Origin: Streptomyces barringtoniae
GTDB taxonomy: Bacteria > Actinomycetota > Actinomycetes > Streptomycetales > Streptomycetaceae
NCBI RefSeq assembly: GCF_020819595.1
Contig: NZ_JAJHNP010000005.1
Location: 248,001-312,000, forward strand
Reading direction: 5' to 3'
DNA length: 64,000 nucleotides
Shown here: positions 16,561 to 25,948 of the stretch, piece by piece
How positions within the stretch are numbered: position 1 is the stretch's first letter
Layout of the letters: every line of letters begins with the position of its first letter
Translations under genes and position numbers: made by a program
Notes under the pieces: model-generated
Database searches by the model: none
Seen by the model: the letters and a program-made list of their open reading frames with translations, nothing else
What the model was told of the DNA's origin: nothing

Positions 16561-18048
16561 TCAGCGCTCCTGCAGTGGGGCAAGGGCATGCACGGTCGCC
16601 GAAGTCTCCCGGTACAGCCGCCGATAGAGCCCGTACAGCTCGTCGTACCGCCGTCGATGCTCCGCGCGCGGCGTCACCGTCTCCCGCACCGGGTTCCAGT
16701 CGTCGATACCGGCGTCCCCGACGAGCTGCGCAGCGAGCAGCGCGCCGCCGTAACTCGCGCCGATCGTGGTGGTGCGCAGCTCCTGCGGCCGGCCGGTGAT
16801 GTCCGAGACGATCTGGGTCCACAGGGCGCCCTGGGTGCCGCCGCCGACGGCGACCACGCGGCGGATGTCGCCGCCCGCCTCCTCGATGACCTCGATGTTG
16901 TGGCGTACCCCGAATCCGGTGGCCTCCAGCGCGGCCCGGTACAGGTCCCCGCGGGTGTGGGACAGGGTGAGTCCGGCGATCACACCGCGGGCGTCCGGGT
17001 CCATGATCGGAGTGCGCTCGCCGGAGAAGTACGGGAGCATCAGCAGCCCGCCCGCGCCGGTCCCCGACTCGGCGGCCAGGCGGGTCAGTTCGTCGTGGTC
17101 ACCGGCGGCGAACAGATCGCGCAGCCAGTTGGTGACCGCGCCCGAGGTGGCCATGCCGCCGGCCAGGTTCCGGGTGCCGGGCAGGGCGCCGACCGTGCCC
17201 CACAGCGATGGGCTGGTGAGCGGCTTCGGCACGGTGTGGATCAGGAACATGGTCGTGCCATACATGAGCATCAGGTCGCCGGTGTGCTGTGCACCCACGC
17301 TGAGGGCCTCGGCCCAGGCGTCGATGGTGCCGGTGGTGACGGGGATCCCGGCCGGCAGGCCCGTCGCCTCGGCGGCCTCGGCGGTGACGGTGCCGGCCGC
17401 CTCGCCGGACCAGCGCAGCGGCGGCAGCTCGATGCCGGGGGCCACCTCGGCGGCCCAGGGGCCGTACCACTCGCCCGCGAGCGTGTCGTACAGCGGGGTG
17501 CACTGGCTGGCCGAGTGGTGGTCCAGCACATAAGCCCCGGTGAGCTTGCGGACCAGCCAGGAGCTGGGCATGTACAGGCGGCGGGCGCGGGCGTACCGCT
17601 CGGGTTCCTCCTCGGCGACCCAGGCGATCTTCGGTCCGGCGGCCTGGGTGGTGAGCGCGGAGCCGCACCGGCGGATGATCCCGTCGGCGCCGAGCCGTTC
17701 CTCGACACGGCGGATCTGCCGGACCGAGCGGGTGTCGACGCCGTAGAGAATCGCCGGGCGCAGCGGGGTGTCGTGCTCGTCGGCGAGCAGGACGCAGGGG
17801 CCCATGCCGCTGACCCCGACGGCGAGCACGGTGGAGTCGTCCGGGCCGGTCAGCTCGCGGGCGATGTCGGCGAACTCGTGCCACCACACGGAGGCGTCCA
17901 TCTCGAAGCGGCCCGGACCCGGCCTTGAGGGGGTGTGCTCCCGCACGGCCGAGCGGATCAGGGTGCCGTCGAGGCCGACGAGGACGCCCTTGCTGCTCGA
18001 TGTGCCGATGTCCACACCGATGACTGCGTTGGGAGACTTGCGAGGCAT
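16561..18048 (-). CDS. FGGY-family carbohydrate kinase (candidate D-ribulokinase/xylulokinase)
   Basis: The 495-residue protein has the two FGGY actin-like domains: the N-terminal phosphate loop VIGVDIGTSSSKGVLV (residues 9-24), YGVDTRSVRQI near residue 110, GTIDAWAEALS near 240 and the C-terminal VAVGGGTQGALWTQIVSDITG (about 410-430), where ATP binds. FGGY kinases phosphorylate sugars such as xylulose, ribulose or gluconate. Beside a fucose-isomerase-like gene and arabinan-active families, D-ribulose is the likely substrate. The ATG at 18048 begins right at the domain; upstream lies a LacI-type operator (18064-18077) next to a TTGACG -35-like element on this strand. Confidence 0.88.
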   Translation of the reverse strand: MPRKSPNAVIGVDIGTSSSKGVLVGLDGTLIRSAVREHTPSRPGPGRFEMDASVWWHEFADIARELTGPDDSTVLAVGVSGMGPCVLLADEHDTPLRPAILYGVDTRSVRQIRRVEERLGADGIIRRCGSALTTQAAGPKIAWVAEEEPERYARARRLYMPSSWLVRKLTGAYVLDHHSASQCTPLYDTLAGEWYGPWAAEVAPGIELPPLRWSGEAAGTVTAEAAEATGLPAGIPVTTGTIDAWAEALSVGAQHTGDLMLMYGTTMFLIHTVPKPLTSPSLWGTVGALPGTRNLAGGMATSGAVTNWLRDLFAAGDHDELTRLAAESGTGAGGLLMLPYFSGERTPIMDPDARGVIAGLTLSHTRGDLYRAALEATGFGVRHNIEVIEEAGGDIRRVVAVGGGTQGALWTQIVSDITGRPQELRTTTIGASYGGALLAAQLVGDAGIDDWNPVRETVTPRAEHRRRYDELYGLYRRLYRETSATVHALAPLQER

Positions 18049-18063
18049 GAGGTGCACGCTGGC

Positions 18064-18077
18064 AGAAATCGATTTCA
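18064..18077 (-). promoter_or_regulatory. LacI-type operator ahead of the kinase gene
   Basis: On the minus strand the site reads GCTGAAATCGATTTCT. It contains the perfect palindrome GAAATCGATTTC and starts just after a TTGACG -35-like hexamer, 16 bases before the kinase start. It matches the sites at 18226 and 23792. Confidence 0.75.
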
Positions 18078-18192
18078 GCGTCAAGAGGCCGCGCAGGGTC
18101 GGGCCATGTGGCCGAGAAGAGCCGTAACAAACTGAGCAATGTGCGTAATTCAGGCGTCATGAGGTGGCCGGCGTCCGCTCCGATCTCACCCC

Positions 18193-18221
18193 TTGACACC
18201 CTCTGGTGTCCGCCCTACTTT
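18193..18221 (+). promoter_or_regulatory. Promoter of the GH172-ABC transporter operon
   Basis: TTGACA (18193-18198) and TACTTT (18216-18221) are separated by 17 bases, a near-ideal vegetative promoter for Streptomyces. The operator at 18226 covers the expected transcription start. Confidence 0.75.
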
Positions 18222-18225
18222 TCGC

Positions 18226-18239
18226 TGAAATGGATTTCA
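18226..18239 (+). promoter_or_regulatory. LacI-type operator ahead of the GH172 gene
   Basis: TGAAATGGATTTCA lies 4 bases after the -10 element of the operon promoter, so a bound repressor would block transcription. It shares the GCTGAAA-GATTTC pattern with the sites before the kinase and lacI genes. Confidence 0.8.
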
Positions 18240-18300
18240 CAGGGTGCGCGGCCCGGCTCCGGGCCCGCCCCGCACCCCACCCATGAAGGCACATAACACG

Positions 18301-19392
<1,092 letters not shown>

Positions 19393-19472
19393 CCGCCGCC
19401 CCCGTTCTCCGTCCGCCACCCCCCTTGCTTTTCCTCCATCCGGCCCCATCCCACTCCGACAGGAGCGCACGC

Positions 19473-20840
19473 ATGCTCCAGCACGGCAACGACGCCGGGC
19501 GCCCGGCCACCACGTCACGCCGGCGTTTCCTCACCGCGGCGGCGGGCACCGGCGCGGCCCTCGCCTCCCCGGCCCTGCTCACCGGTTGCGGCACGGCACA
19601 GGCGAAGGGGGGCAACCTCCAGTTCTGGAACTTCTACGGCCCCCAGCGCTCGCCCGACCCCGCGATCAACGCCCAGTCCAAGTGGTTCGTGGACATGGTC
19701 AACGCGTGGAACCGCACCCACAAGAGCCAGATCGACCTCGTCTACCTGCCCCAGCCCACCTACCTCAACGGCTTCAAGCTGCCGTCCGCCTTCGCCACCG
19801 GCGAGGGCCCGGACATCTTCCTGCTCTCGCCCGGCGACTTCCTGCGCTACTACAACGGCGGCGTCCTCGCGGACCTCACCCCGCACATGGACAAGGCCGC
19901 CATCGACGACTACGGCTCCGCACTCGACAGCCGCAAGGTCGACGGCAAGGTCTACGCCCTCCCGATGGAGATCGAGCCGCTGGCCATGTTCTACGCCCAG
20001 GACGTGTGGGAGAAGGCCGGTCTGTCCGAGGCCGACATCCCCACCACCTGGGACCAGATGCTCGACATCGGCGACAAACTGCGGACGAAGACCCGGGCGG
20101 GCCTGGTCTTCGAGACCCAGCCCGGCTACTACCAGAACTTCACCTGGTACCCGTGGATGTGGCAGGGCGGCGGCGACGTCCTGGACCACCAGGGCAAGGT
20201 CGTCTTCGACTCCCCGGCCACCCGCCAGGCTCTCGCGCTGTGGCAGGACGCCGTACGCCACGGCATCGCCCCGCGCGTCGTGCCCGCCGCCGACGACGTG
20301 ATCGGCGGCTTCAAGGGCGGCAACGTCGCCATGTGGCAGCAGGGCATCTGGAACGTCTCCAGCTTCAAGGCGTTCGCGCCCAAGTACCGCTACGGCGTCT
20401 TCAAGCTGCCCGTACCGTCGGGCGGCAGTTACGTCACCACGCTCGGCGGCTGGTCCTTCTGCGCCAACGCCCAGGGCCGCAACCCCGAGGCGGCGGCCGA
20501 GTTCTGCGCCTGGGCGCTCGGCTCCATGAAGGACGACTCGATCAACCGGATGGTCGACTGGTGCGTGGGCGCCAAGTCCGACGTGGCGCCGCGCGCCAGC
20601 GCCCTGGAGCGGGGCGCCGCCAAGGGCGGCTACGACTCCGAGATCATGAAGAAGTTCAAGGACGAGATCTTCCCCGGCGGGCGCGCCGAGCCGCGCTACC
20701 CCCCGGTCGTCTACAAGGCGATCTCCGACGCCATCCAGGGCACCATGCTCGCCGGCCGCGGAGTCGCCGGCGAGGCGGAGAGAGCCGCACAGTCCATCGC
20801 TGCGTACACCAAGAGCTACAAGGGGGCGAGCCTGATATGA
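19473..20840 (+). CDS. ABC transporter sugar-binding lipoprotein
   Basis: A 455-residue extracellular solute-binding protein of family 1. The N-terminus has twin arginines (SRRRFLTAAAG) and a lipobox ending LLTGC near residue 38, so it is a Tat-type lipoprotein anchored outside the membrane. The following domain has the classic FATGEGPDIFLLSPGDFLRYY stretch (shown by residues about 110-130) and an aromatic-rich sugar site (YYQNFTWYPWMWQGGG, cut here). It delivers oligosaccharides to the two permeases that follow. ATG 19473 is preceded by AGGAG. It overlaps the next gene by ATGA. No ATPase gene is nearby; Streptomyces importers of this type usually share the MsiK ATPase. Confidence 0.93.
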   Translation: MLQHGNDAGRPATTSRRRFLTAAAGTGAALASPALLTGCGTAQAKGGNLQFWNFYGPQRSPDPAINAQSKWFVDMVNAWNRTHKSQIDLVYLPQPTYLNGFKLPSAFATGEGPDIFLLSPGDFLRYYNGGVLADLTPHMDKAAIDDYGSALDSRKVDGKVYALPMEIEPLAMFYAQDVWEKAGLSEADIPTTWDQMLDIGDKLRTKTRAGLVFETQPGYYQNFTWYPWMWQGGGDVLDHQGKVVFDSPATRQALALWQDAVRHGIAPRVVPAADDVIGGFKGGNVAMWQQGIWNVSSFKAFAPKYRYGVFKLPVPSGGSYVTTLGGWSFCANAQGRNPEAAAEFCAWALGSMKDDSINRMVDWCVGAKSDVAPRASALERGAAKGGYDSEIMKKFKDEIFPGGRAEPRYPPVVYKAISDAIQGTMLAGRGVAGEAERAAQSIAAYTKSYKGASLI

Positions 20841-21799
20841 GCAGCGTCGCCGCACAACAGCGCCGGCGGGCCGCGGCCCCGGCACAGGCACCCGCCTCCG
20901 CGGACACACCGGGACTCAGCCGCAAGCACCGCGAATGGCTGGCCGCGGGCCTCTTCCTCGCGCCCGACGTGCTGGGCCTCCTCGTCTTCGTCGCGATCCC
21001 GATGGTGCTCTCCATCGCCCTGAGCTTCTTCCAGGTCAGTGGCTTCGGCTCGTACCAGTGGATCGGGCTCGGCAACTACCAGCGGATGATGCACGACCCG
21101 CTGTTCTGGGACTCGATGAAGATCACCGGCGAGTACGTCGTGATCCTCGTCCCCGTCCTTTTCTGCGTGAGCCTCGGCCTCGGCCTGCTGGTGAAGCAGA
21201 AGCTGCCCGGCGTCGGCGTCTACCGCACCGCGCTCTTCCTGCCGTACGTGATCAGCCTCGTGGTGGTCGGTGTGCTGTGGAAGTTCCTGCTCGACGACCA
21301 GACGGGAGCGGTCAACCGGGCCATGCGGGCCGCCGGTTTCGACGGCGAGTCCTGGCTCGGCAGCCCTTCCCTGGCCCTCGGCTGTGTCATCGCCATCATG
21401 GTCTGGGTGATGATGGGCTACTACATGATCATCTTCCTGGCGGGGCTCCAGGAGATCCCCAGGGAGTTCTACGAGGCCGCCAAGCTGGACGGTGCCGGAC
21501 CGTGGACCACCTTCCGGACCATCACCTGGCCGCTGCTGCGCCCCACCAGCTTCTTCGTCCTGCTGATGTCGACGGTCGCCGCCATCAGCGGAGGCCTCGA
21601 CCTGATCTTCGTGCTGACCAACGGCGGCCCCGCCAACGGCACTTCACTGGCGATCTTCTACATCTACCAGCAGGCCTTCGGATTCGGCGAGTTCGGCTAC
21701 GCGTCGGCCATGGGGTCGTTCCTGGTGCTGATCATGGTCGTGATCTCCGCCGTGATCTTCAAGCTCACTTCAGGCGGGAGGTTCGACGATGGCGAGTGA
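20837..21799 (+). CDS. ABC sugar transporter permease (MalF/UgpA type)
   Basis: A 320-residue membrane protein with six helices and the EAA loop EFYEAAKLDGAGPWTTFRTITWPLL (cut; around residue 210-235), which contacts the ATPase. The sequence of the helices matches UgpA/MalF-type permeases. A long charged N-terminal tail of about 40 residues precedes helix 1. It is translationally coupled to the binding protein (ATGA overlap) and to the second permease (11-base overlap). Confidence 0.94.
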   Translation: MSSVAAQQRRRAAAPAQAPASADTPGLSRKHREWLAAGLFLAPDVLGLLVFVAIPMVLSIALSFFQVSGFGSYQWIGLGNYQRMMHDPLFWDSMKITGEYVVILVPVLFCVSLGLGLLVKQKLPGVGVYRTALFLPYVISLVVVGVLWKFLLDDQTGAVNRAMRAAGFDGESWLGSPSLALGCVIAIMVWVMMGYYMIIFLAGLQEIPREFYEAAKLDGAGPWTTFRTITWPLLRPTSFFVLLMSTVAAISGGLDLIFVLTNGGPANGTSLAIFYIYQQAFGFGEFGYASAMGSFLVLIMVVISAVIFKLTSGGRFDDGE

Positions 21800-22637
21800 C
21801 GCCCTGACGACCCGGGCGGGCCGGCGTCGGCTTCGCTCCTCACGCACGGGACTCACGGTCCTGGCCGTCGTCCTGTCGCTGATCAGCATCTTCCCGGTGC
21901 TGTGGATGGTCACGTCGTCCTTCAAGACCCGGGCCACCGTCACCGACGGCAACCTGATCCCGAAGGACTTCACCTTCGACAACTTCGTCTACGTCTTCAC
22001 CGAGGTCCCCTTCGCCCGCTACCTCTGGAACAGCTTCTTCGTCTCCGCCGTGATCACCGTGGTGGCGCTGTTCTTCCACTCCATGGCCGCCTACGCGCTC
22101 GCCCGGCTGCGCTTCCCGGGCCGCGAGAAGCTCTTCGGCGCGATCTTCGCCACCCTGCTGGTCACGGCCCCGGTCGTGCTGATACCGCTGTTCCTGGTCG
22201 CCCGTGAGCTGGGCCTGCTCAACAGCTACGCCGGACTGATCGTCCCGGCCATCTTCAACGCCTTCGGCATCTTTCTGCTGCGCCAGTTCTACCTGGGCCT
22301 GCCCAAGGAGTTGGAGGAGGCGGCGATCGTCGACGGCTGCGGACACTGGCGGGTGTACTGGAACATCGTCCTGCCGATGTCCCGGCCCATCCTCTCCGCC
22401 CTTGCGATCTTCTTCTTCCTCGCCAACTGGAACGCCTTCGTCTGGCCGCTGGTCGCCACCAACGACCAGTCCCTGACGGTGGTCCAGCTCGGCATCGCCT
22501 CGTTCCAGAACCAGTACACCTCCAACTGGAACTACATCCTGGCGGCGGCCACGGTCGCGGCACTGCCCATGCTGGTGCTGTTCTTCGTCTTCCAGCGGCA
22601 GATCGTGGAGTCGATCAAGACGTCCGGGCTGAAGTAG
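21789..22637 (+). CDS. ABC sugar transporter permease (MalG/UgpE type)
   Basis: A 282-residue permease with six helices and the EAA motif LEEAAIVDGCGHWRVYWNIV near residues 180-200. The C-terminal end (RQIVESIKTSGLK) is the usual one for MalG-like subunits. It pairs with the preceding permease to form the membrane channel of the importer. The gene ends 49 bases before a strong hairpin terminator, which closes the operon. Confidence 0.94.
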   Translation: MASDALTTRAGRRRLRSSRTGLTVLAVVLSLISIFPVLWMVTSSFKTRATVTDGNLIPKDFTFDNFVYVFTEVPFARYLWNSFFVSAVITVVALFFHSMAAYALARLRFPGREKLFGAIFATLLVTAPVVLIPLFLVARELGLLNSYAGLIVPAIFNAFGIFLLRQFYLGLPKELEEAAIVDGCGHWRVYWNIVLPMSRPILSALAIFFFLANWNAFVWPLVATNDQSLTVVQLGIASFQNQYTSNWNYILAAATVAALPMLVLFFVFQRQIVESIKTSGLK

Positions 22638-22686
22638 CTCCGGACCTGCCGTGGGCCCGGGCGTGCGGCGGCGCAGGGCCCACGAA

Positions 22687-22726
22687 AAGGGCGCGGTACC
22701 GGTCACCCGACCGGCACCGCGCCCTT
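22687..22726. terminator. Hairpin terminator between the ABC operon and lacI
   Basis: AAGGGCGCGGT-A-CCGGTC pairs with GACCGG-C-ACCGCGCCCTT across a 4-base loop (one mismatch), between two convergent genes, so it can serve both. Confidence 0.82.
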
Positions 22727-22743
22727 GGTGTGCCCGGCCGGGC

Positions 22744-23754
22744 TCACGGCCCGGCGGTGCTCTCCCGCACCTGCAGCCTGGTGCGCAGCACCACGGTCTG
22801 CAGCGGCGACGGTTTGCCCTCGATGCGCTGCAGCAGCAGATCGGCAGCGGTACGGCCCAGCTCGTACGAGGGCAGCTCCACGGCGGTCAGGGACGGCCGC
22901 AGCAGCGACGCCCACGGCACGTCGCCGAAGGACAGCACACCGACGCCCGGCGGAGTGCGCCCGACCTCGCGCAGCGCGTCCAGGACGCCGATCGTCATGA
23001 GGTTGTTGGCGACGAACACGGCGTCCGGCGGCTCGGGCAGCGCCAGCAGCTCACGCATCGCGGCCCGGCCGCCCTCGACCCGGAAGTCCGCGTGCCGTAC
23101 GTAGGCGTCGCCGGCCGGGGCGGCGTCGCCCGCGGAGTACAGCGCCGTGCGGTATCCGGCGAGGCGCTCCTCGGAGGTGGAGGCGCCCCGGGGGCCGGTG
23201 ATGCAGGCGATCCGGCGGTAGCCGGCCCGCAGCAGATGACGGGTGGCCACCTCGCCGCCGTGCTGGTTGTCCACCTGCACCGCGTCCACCTCGGCCGCGT
23301 GCGGCCGGCGGTCCACGGCGACCACGGGCACGCCCCGGGCGATCAGCGGCGCCAGGTCCGTCTCGTCCTGCGAGGCCGCGGCCACGATCACACCGGCCAT
23401 CTGTTCGCCGAGGGCGACCTCGAGGTAGCGGCGTTCCTTGTCGGTGTCCTCGTCGGAGTTGCACAGGACGACCGAGAGGCTGGTGCGCTGCGCGGCGTCC
23501 TCGACCCCGCGGGCGAGCGAGGTGAAGAAGGGGTTCTCGATGTCCGGGATGATCAGGGCGATCACGCTGGAGCGCTGCTTGCGCAGCGAGCGGGCCACCC
23601 GGTTGGGCGCGAAGCCGAGAGCCGCGGCGGCCTGCTGGACGGACAGGGCGCGTTCCGGCGTGACCCTGCCGCCGTTGAAGACACGCGAGACCGTCGCCGG
23701 GGACACCCCGGCGGCTCGCGCCACGTCATGGATCGTCACCACCTGAGTGCGCAT
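22744..23754 (-). CDS. LacI-family repressor of the adjacent sugar regulon
   Basis: A 336-residue regulator with a LacI helix-turn-helix (TIHDVARAAGVSPATVSRVF, residues 6-25), the hinge helix with NRVARSLRKQRS, and a periplasmic-binding-protein-like effector domain (about 60-330), including ALIIPDIENPFF and ITGPRGASTSEERLAGYR. Proteins of this family bind an inducing sugar and leave DNA. An operator (23792-23805) lies directly upstream, with copies before the kinase and GH172 genes, so it likely controls itself and both transcripts. The ATG at 23754 was chosen; a GTG at 23778 in the same frame is possible, and neither has a well-placed ribosome binding site. Confidence 0.92.
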   Translation of the reverse strand: MRTQVVTIHDVARAAGVSPATVSRVFNGGRVTPERALSVQQAAAALGFAPNRVARSLRKQRSSVIALIIPDIENPFFTSLARGVEDAAQRTSLSVVLCNSDEDTDKERRYLEVALGEQMAGVIVAAASQDETDLAPLIARGVPVVAVDRRPHAAEVDAVQVDNQHGGEVATRHLLRAGYRRIACITGPRGASTSEERLAGYRTALYSAGDAAPAGDAYVRHADFRVEGGRAAMRELLALPEPPDAVFVANNLMTIGVLDALREVGRTPPGVGVLSFGDVPWASLLRPSLTAVELPSYELGRTAADLLLQRIEGKPSPLQTVVLRTRLQVRESTAGP

Positions 23755-23791
23755 CCTTTCAGCCGTGTGTAGGAACACCCTACCCTGCAGC

Positions 23792-23805
23792 TGAAAAGGA
23801 TTTCA
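23792..23805 (-). promoter_or_regulatory. LacI-type operator ahead of the repressor gene
   Basis: TGAAAAGGATTTCA, preceded by GC as in the other two sites, lies 14 to 38 bases upstream of the possible lacI starts. This indicates autoregulation. Confidence 0.75.
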
Positions 23806-23873
23806 TCCCCTCGAATTGGGCCCCATGTTCTCGGTCGCCCCCCTACGGGCGGCGGGGCGGGCGGCGCGGCGTC

Positions 23874-24010
23874 AGTAGCCGCCCGGGAGGCTCCGCACCC
23901 TGCGCAGGGCCTCCGGGCCGGCGTCGCTGTGCCAGCGGTTCGGGTCGGCGGGGCGGCGTCCCCACAGCAGCAGGACGCGTACGGCCGCGTCGCTCTCGAT
24001 CGTGGCGGGG
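23874..24010 (-). pseudogene. C-terminal remnant of a mycothiol-dependent maleylpyruvate isomerase family protein
   Basis: The last 40 or so residues before a stop at 23874 read AAVRVLLLWGRRPADPNRW and SDAGPEALRRVRSLPGGY. This is the usual end of DinB-fold mycothiol-dependent enzymes (LLLLWGRRP motif). The frame is closed a short way upstream and no start or DinB helices are seen, so only the tail remains. Confidence 0.65.
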
Positions 24011-24013
24011 CCC

Positions 24014-24531
24014 AACCGCCCCGACAGCGAGGTCCCCTGTCCGCTGGCCCATGCCTACTGGTACGAGTGGTACACGGCCACGGCCACGGCCCGGGGCCGG
24101 GCGGCACTGGAGGAGGACCGGCGCGCCTTCTGCCGCTACCTGTGGCGGTCCTGGTCACCGGGGTGGGAATTCACCCAGGCCGCATTCGACACGGCCGCCG
24201 CGGCGTGGGACAACCCCGACTGGGCCGAGATCAGTGTCCACGCCTACCTGCACCGCTGGGGTGAGGCGGACGGCGACCCGGCCTACCAGGACATCGAAGA
24301 CCGCCTCGCCGAGCCGCCGCCGGTGCGGGTCCCCTCCCTGGTGCTCCACGGCGAGCGTGACGGCGACAACCTCGCAGAGACCACCGAGGGCAAGGACGAG
24401 ATGTTCACCGGCCCGTACGAACGGGCCCTGCTGCCCGGTGTCGGTCACTTTCCGCCCAGGGAGGCGCCCCCGCGGCCACGGCGCAGGCGATCCTCTGCCT
24501 GGCGGCGGACCCGGCGGCTTCCCGCCGTTGA
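24014..24531 (+). pseudogene. Truncated, frameshifted alpha/beta hydrolase
   Basis: From about 24040 the plus strand encodes AYWYEWYTATARGR-type sequence, FCRYLWRSWSPGW, and later VPSLVLHGERDGDN and PGVGHFPPRE. These are the cap domain, the acid strand and the catalytic-His loop of an epoxide-hydrolase-like protein. The N-terminal half with the nucleophile is absent. Near 24470, in a run of five C, the frame shifts: the family-typical ending AATAQAILCLAADPAASRR continues in the next frame and stops at 24531. The gene is therefore both truncated and frameshifted. It directly abuts the remnant on the other strand. Confidence 0.7.
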
Positions 24532-24855
24532 CCTCCAGGACCGTCGTCCGGCCGGGCCGGCCCGCCGTTGCGGGCGCGAGAACCGCCCCGCCTCCCCTTC
24601 CCTTGGTGGACAGGGCCTCCGAGTGCCCGGTGCCGGATGCGAGAGGCGCCGTGCGCCGGCCCTGCCTGCCCTCGCCGAGCCACGCCGTCCGCAAGCGCCG
24701 TACGGCCCGCACTGTGCGGACGTGCGGAGCCTGTGGCCGAGTGGTGCAATGGCCGCAGCGGTGACCATGAGCTCGGCATGCCGTGACGCGGTCGCATCCG
24801 TCTCCCGCGTCCGGAACACGTGCTGTGGGCCGAGGCGGACGAGGAGGAGTTCCCG
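24532..24855. other. Spacer without a recognisable gene
   Basis: Frames here give only low-complexity arginine/proline-rich peptides. A stretch at 24740-24766 (GTGGCCGAGTGGTGCAATGG) resembles the D-arm of a class II tRNA, but no matching acceptor, anticodon or T-arm follows. AGGAGG at 24841-24849 belongs to the next gene. Confidence 0.6.
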
Positions 24856-25830
24856 ATGACCTCGCACCAGCAGCCCCTACCCGCGCCGCCCGCGCAGCCC
24901 GCCGCACCGCAGCCCCTGTCCGAAGCGGCCTTCCGCGAGCTGTATCGCCGGTTGCGGGACCCGAACCCGGACGGTGGCGAGGAGCGGCGCGGCGCCCTGG
25001 ACCGGCTGACGCCCGAGCGCGTGGTGGCGGCCGCCGCCGAGGTCCGGTGCGGGCGTACCGTGTCGTTGGCCGCGCCCGTCGAGACGCGGCCCGGTCCCGA
25101 CAGCCCGGAGCCCGCCACCCATCGGATGACGGCTCCCACGCACCGGGAGAGCGCCGAACCCGGGCTCACCTTCGCCCGTGACCGGTTCGCCATGAACGTG
25201 CACGGTGATGTCGACAGTCACCTCGACGCGCTGTGCCACGTGATCTTCGACGGAGAGCTGTACGGCGGTGTCCCGTCGAGCACCGTGACACCCGACGGGG
25301 CCGGAGCGCTCACCCTCGATCTGGTGCGTGACGGCATCGTCGGCCGGGGCGTCCTCCTGGACATCCCGCGGCTGCGCGGTGTGCCGTGGCTCGAACCGGG
25401 CGCCCAGGTGACCGCCGAGGACCTCGTCGCGGCCGAGACCGCCCAGGGGACCACGGTCGGTCCGGGTGACCTGCTGTTCGTACGCGTAGGACACCGCCTG
25501 CGGCGCCGGGACCTCGGACCATGGGACGTGACGCGGGCCCGGGCGGGCCTGCATCCGACGGCGATGGGCTTCCTGGCCGAACGGCATGTGTCCGTCCTGG
25601 GGTCGGACGGCAACAGCGACGCCGCGCCGAGTGCGGTCGCCGGGGTCGCGTTTCCCGTGCACGTGCTGGCGGTCAACGCCATGGGGCTGCACCTGCTGGA
25701 CTACCTGGACTTCGAGGAACTGGCGGAGGTGTGCGAGGAGCAGGGGCGCTGGCACTTCCTGTGCGTGGTCGCCCCGCTGCGCCTCCCGGCGGCGACCGGC
25801 TCCCCGGTGAACCCGATCGCCGTTCTGTGA
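24856..25830 (+). CDS. Cyclase family protein (kynurenine formamidase-like metal hydrolase)
   Basis: A 324-residue cytoplasmic protein of the cyclase/formamidase fold (PF04199). The metal motif reads HGDVDSHLDALCHV near residue 117, matching the HxDxxxH zinc site; WDVTRARAGLHPTAMGFLAE and the SDGNSD segment (about 255) are as in actinobacterial members. The family hydrolyses amides or lactones such as N-formylkynurenine; the substrate here is unknown. ATG 24856 has AGGAGG 7 bases upstream. It is followed on the same strand by GMC oxidoreductase and SDR genes, possibly one catabolic unit. Confidence 0.87.
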   Translation: MTSHQQPLPAPPAQPAAPQPLSEAAFRELYRRLRDPNPDGGEERRGALDRLTPERVVAAAAEVRCGRTVSLAAPVETRPGPDSPEPATHRMTAPTHRESAEPGLTFARDRFAMNVHGDVDSHLDALCHVIFDGELYGGVPSSTVTPDGAGALTLDLVRDGIVGRGVLLDIPRLRGVPWLEPGAQVTAEDLVAAETAQGTTVGPGDLLFVRVGHRLRRRDLGPWDVTRARAGLHPTAMGFLAERHVSVLGSDGNSDAAPSAVAGVAFPVHVLAVNAMGLHLLDYLDFEELAEVCEEQGRWHFLCVVAPLRLPAATGSPVNPIAVL

Positions 25831-25948
25831 CCTGCCGGTGTGCGGCCCGCTCCGGGTGCTGTACCCCTGCACGGCGCGTACGTTCGAAGAGGAAAGAGCC
25901 GCAACGGCCCCGCAGACCACGCGAGCACGAGCAAGGACGGTGGTTGCC

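Noticed and set aside
24740..24766. tRNA-like D-arm (GTGGCCGAGTGGTGCAATGG)
   Set aside because: No acceptor stem, anticodon loop or T-loop (GTTCRA) follows at the right distance, so it is a chance match.
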